Shown here piece by piece: positions 14,502-14,799 of a DNA stretch of 14,799 bases; within the stretch, counting starts at the first letter, position 1, and every line of letters begins with the position of its first letter. A program made the position numbers and the translations under genes. The notes under the pieces were generated by a model. That model had not been told where the DNA came from. It saw nothing but the letters and a program-made list of their open reading frames with translations, and ran no database searches. The stretch lies in assembly GCA_002293585.1 (NCBI GenBank), contig DBDM01000116.1, forward strand, positions 1 to 14,799, written 5' to 3'. Origin of the DNA: Bacteroidales bacterium UBA932. Lineage in GTDB: Bacteria > Bacteroidota > Bacteroidia > Bacteroidales > UBA932.

Positions 14502-14799
14502 TTACTGCGGATCAACGTCCGCTACAATGTCCAGCCCGCTCCAGCCGGAGCGTGCACGCAGCCGCGCAAAAGTTTCAATAAGAAATATCTTCACATCCGG
14601 AATGTTGTCATAACGGTTGGCACGCGCCCAAAAAGCCATGATGTATTTATTTTGCACACGATAAATCGCCGGCACAAAAGGCCCGAACAAACGCTCGCAC
14701 AAAATCGGGGCGGTTTCGGTTTTAAATACGTCTACGGCCTGTTTTAACAAACCGGCATTGGAATGTTTGAAGTACACTGCAATCAGGCGGGCATAAGGA
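14502..14799 (-). CDS. priA: Primosomal protein N' (replication restart helicase), 3' end only
   Basis: Only about the last 98 residues are in the window; the gene enters from the right edge. The part visible (RLIAVYFKHSNAGLLKQA, then ERLFGPFVPAIYRVQNKYIMAFWAR, ending DIVADVDPQ) matches the C-terminal domain of PriA, where the GP-xPAI-RVQN-Y and closing VDVDP motifs are conserved. PriA reloads the replisome at stalled forks. The helicase and zinc-binding parts would lie outside. Its stop TAA at 14502-14504 is directly next to the stop of the convergent lipid kinase gene, with no space for a terminator. The identification rests on the C-terminal motifs alone. Confidence 0.82.
   Translation of the reverse strand, partial: PYARLIAVYFKHSNAGLLKQAVDVFKTETAPILCERLFGPFVPAIYRVQNKYIMAFWARANRYDNIPDVKIFLIETFARLRARSGWSGLDIVADVDPQ

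Noticed and set aside
1..14799. CRISPR array, tRNA or rRNA genes, prophage or insertion sequence
   Set aside because: No spaced identical repeats of CRISPR length, no transposase or integrase, and no cloverleaf or rRNA stretches were seen; the tandem arrays found have 7-8 bp periods without spacers.

Overview
The window is a gene-dense piece of a Bacteroidetes chromosome, most likely of the order Bacteroidales. The evidence is the TAnnTTTG-type promoter boxes, the lack of strong Shine-Dalgarno sites, the gene order hpt-adk-obg, a short-lid adenylate kinase, an Obg without a C-terminal OCT domain, a DUF5683 gene inside a parAB operon, and PorV-like and barrel-type outer-membrane proteins. I cannot name a genus. 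There are no rRNA, tRNA, CRISPR, phage or insertion-sequence features, and no gap longer than about 135 bases.

Region 1 (1-5910, all minus strand) holds housekeeping genes. Read in the direction of transcription these are hpt (purine salvage), adk, obg (ribosome-associated GTPase), a PAP2-family phosphatase, a PlsC-type acyltransferase, an acyl-ACP thioesterase and the 5' part of topoisomerase IV subunit B (parE), which runs off the left edge. hpt/adk and obg/PAP2 overlap by a few bases, as in an operon. The three larger gaps (adk-obg, PAP2-plsC, plsC-thioesterase) contain A/T-rich tandem arrays of 7 or 8 bp units. A short dispersed-type repeat lies between the thioesterase gene and parE.

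Region 2 (5911-9381, plus strand) starts at a divergent promoter region shared with hpt. It contains purE (purine biosynthesis), then a signal-peptide-bearing PorV/FadL-like outer-membrane barrel, then a 680-residue protein with a degenerate helix-hairpin-helix module and a long predicted outer-membrane barrel. The last two are an undescribed pair in apparent operon with purE.

Region 3 (9378-13446, minus strand) is a four-gene chromosome-segregation operon: parA, parB, a DUF5683 membrane protein with an internal duplication, and a LysM-containing MltD-type lytic transglycosylase. A 12-of-14 match to the general bacterial parS centromere lies inside the transglycosylase gene.

Region 4 (13447-14799) has a second divergent promoter region leading to a YegS/diacylglycerol-kinase-family lipid kinase on the plus strand. 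Its stop codon directly abuts the stop of a convergent partial gene, the 3' end of priA (replication restart helicase).

The window mostly joins nucleotide metabolism, phospholipid and envelope building, and chromosome maintenance. The least explained parts are the HHH/barrel pair, the DUF5683 gene in the par operon, and the short tandem arrays between operon genes.
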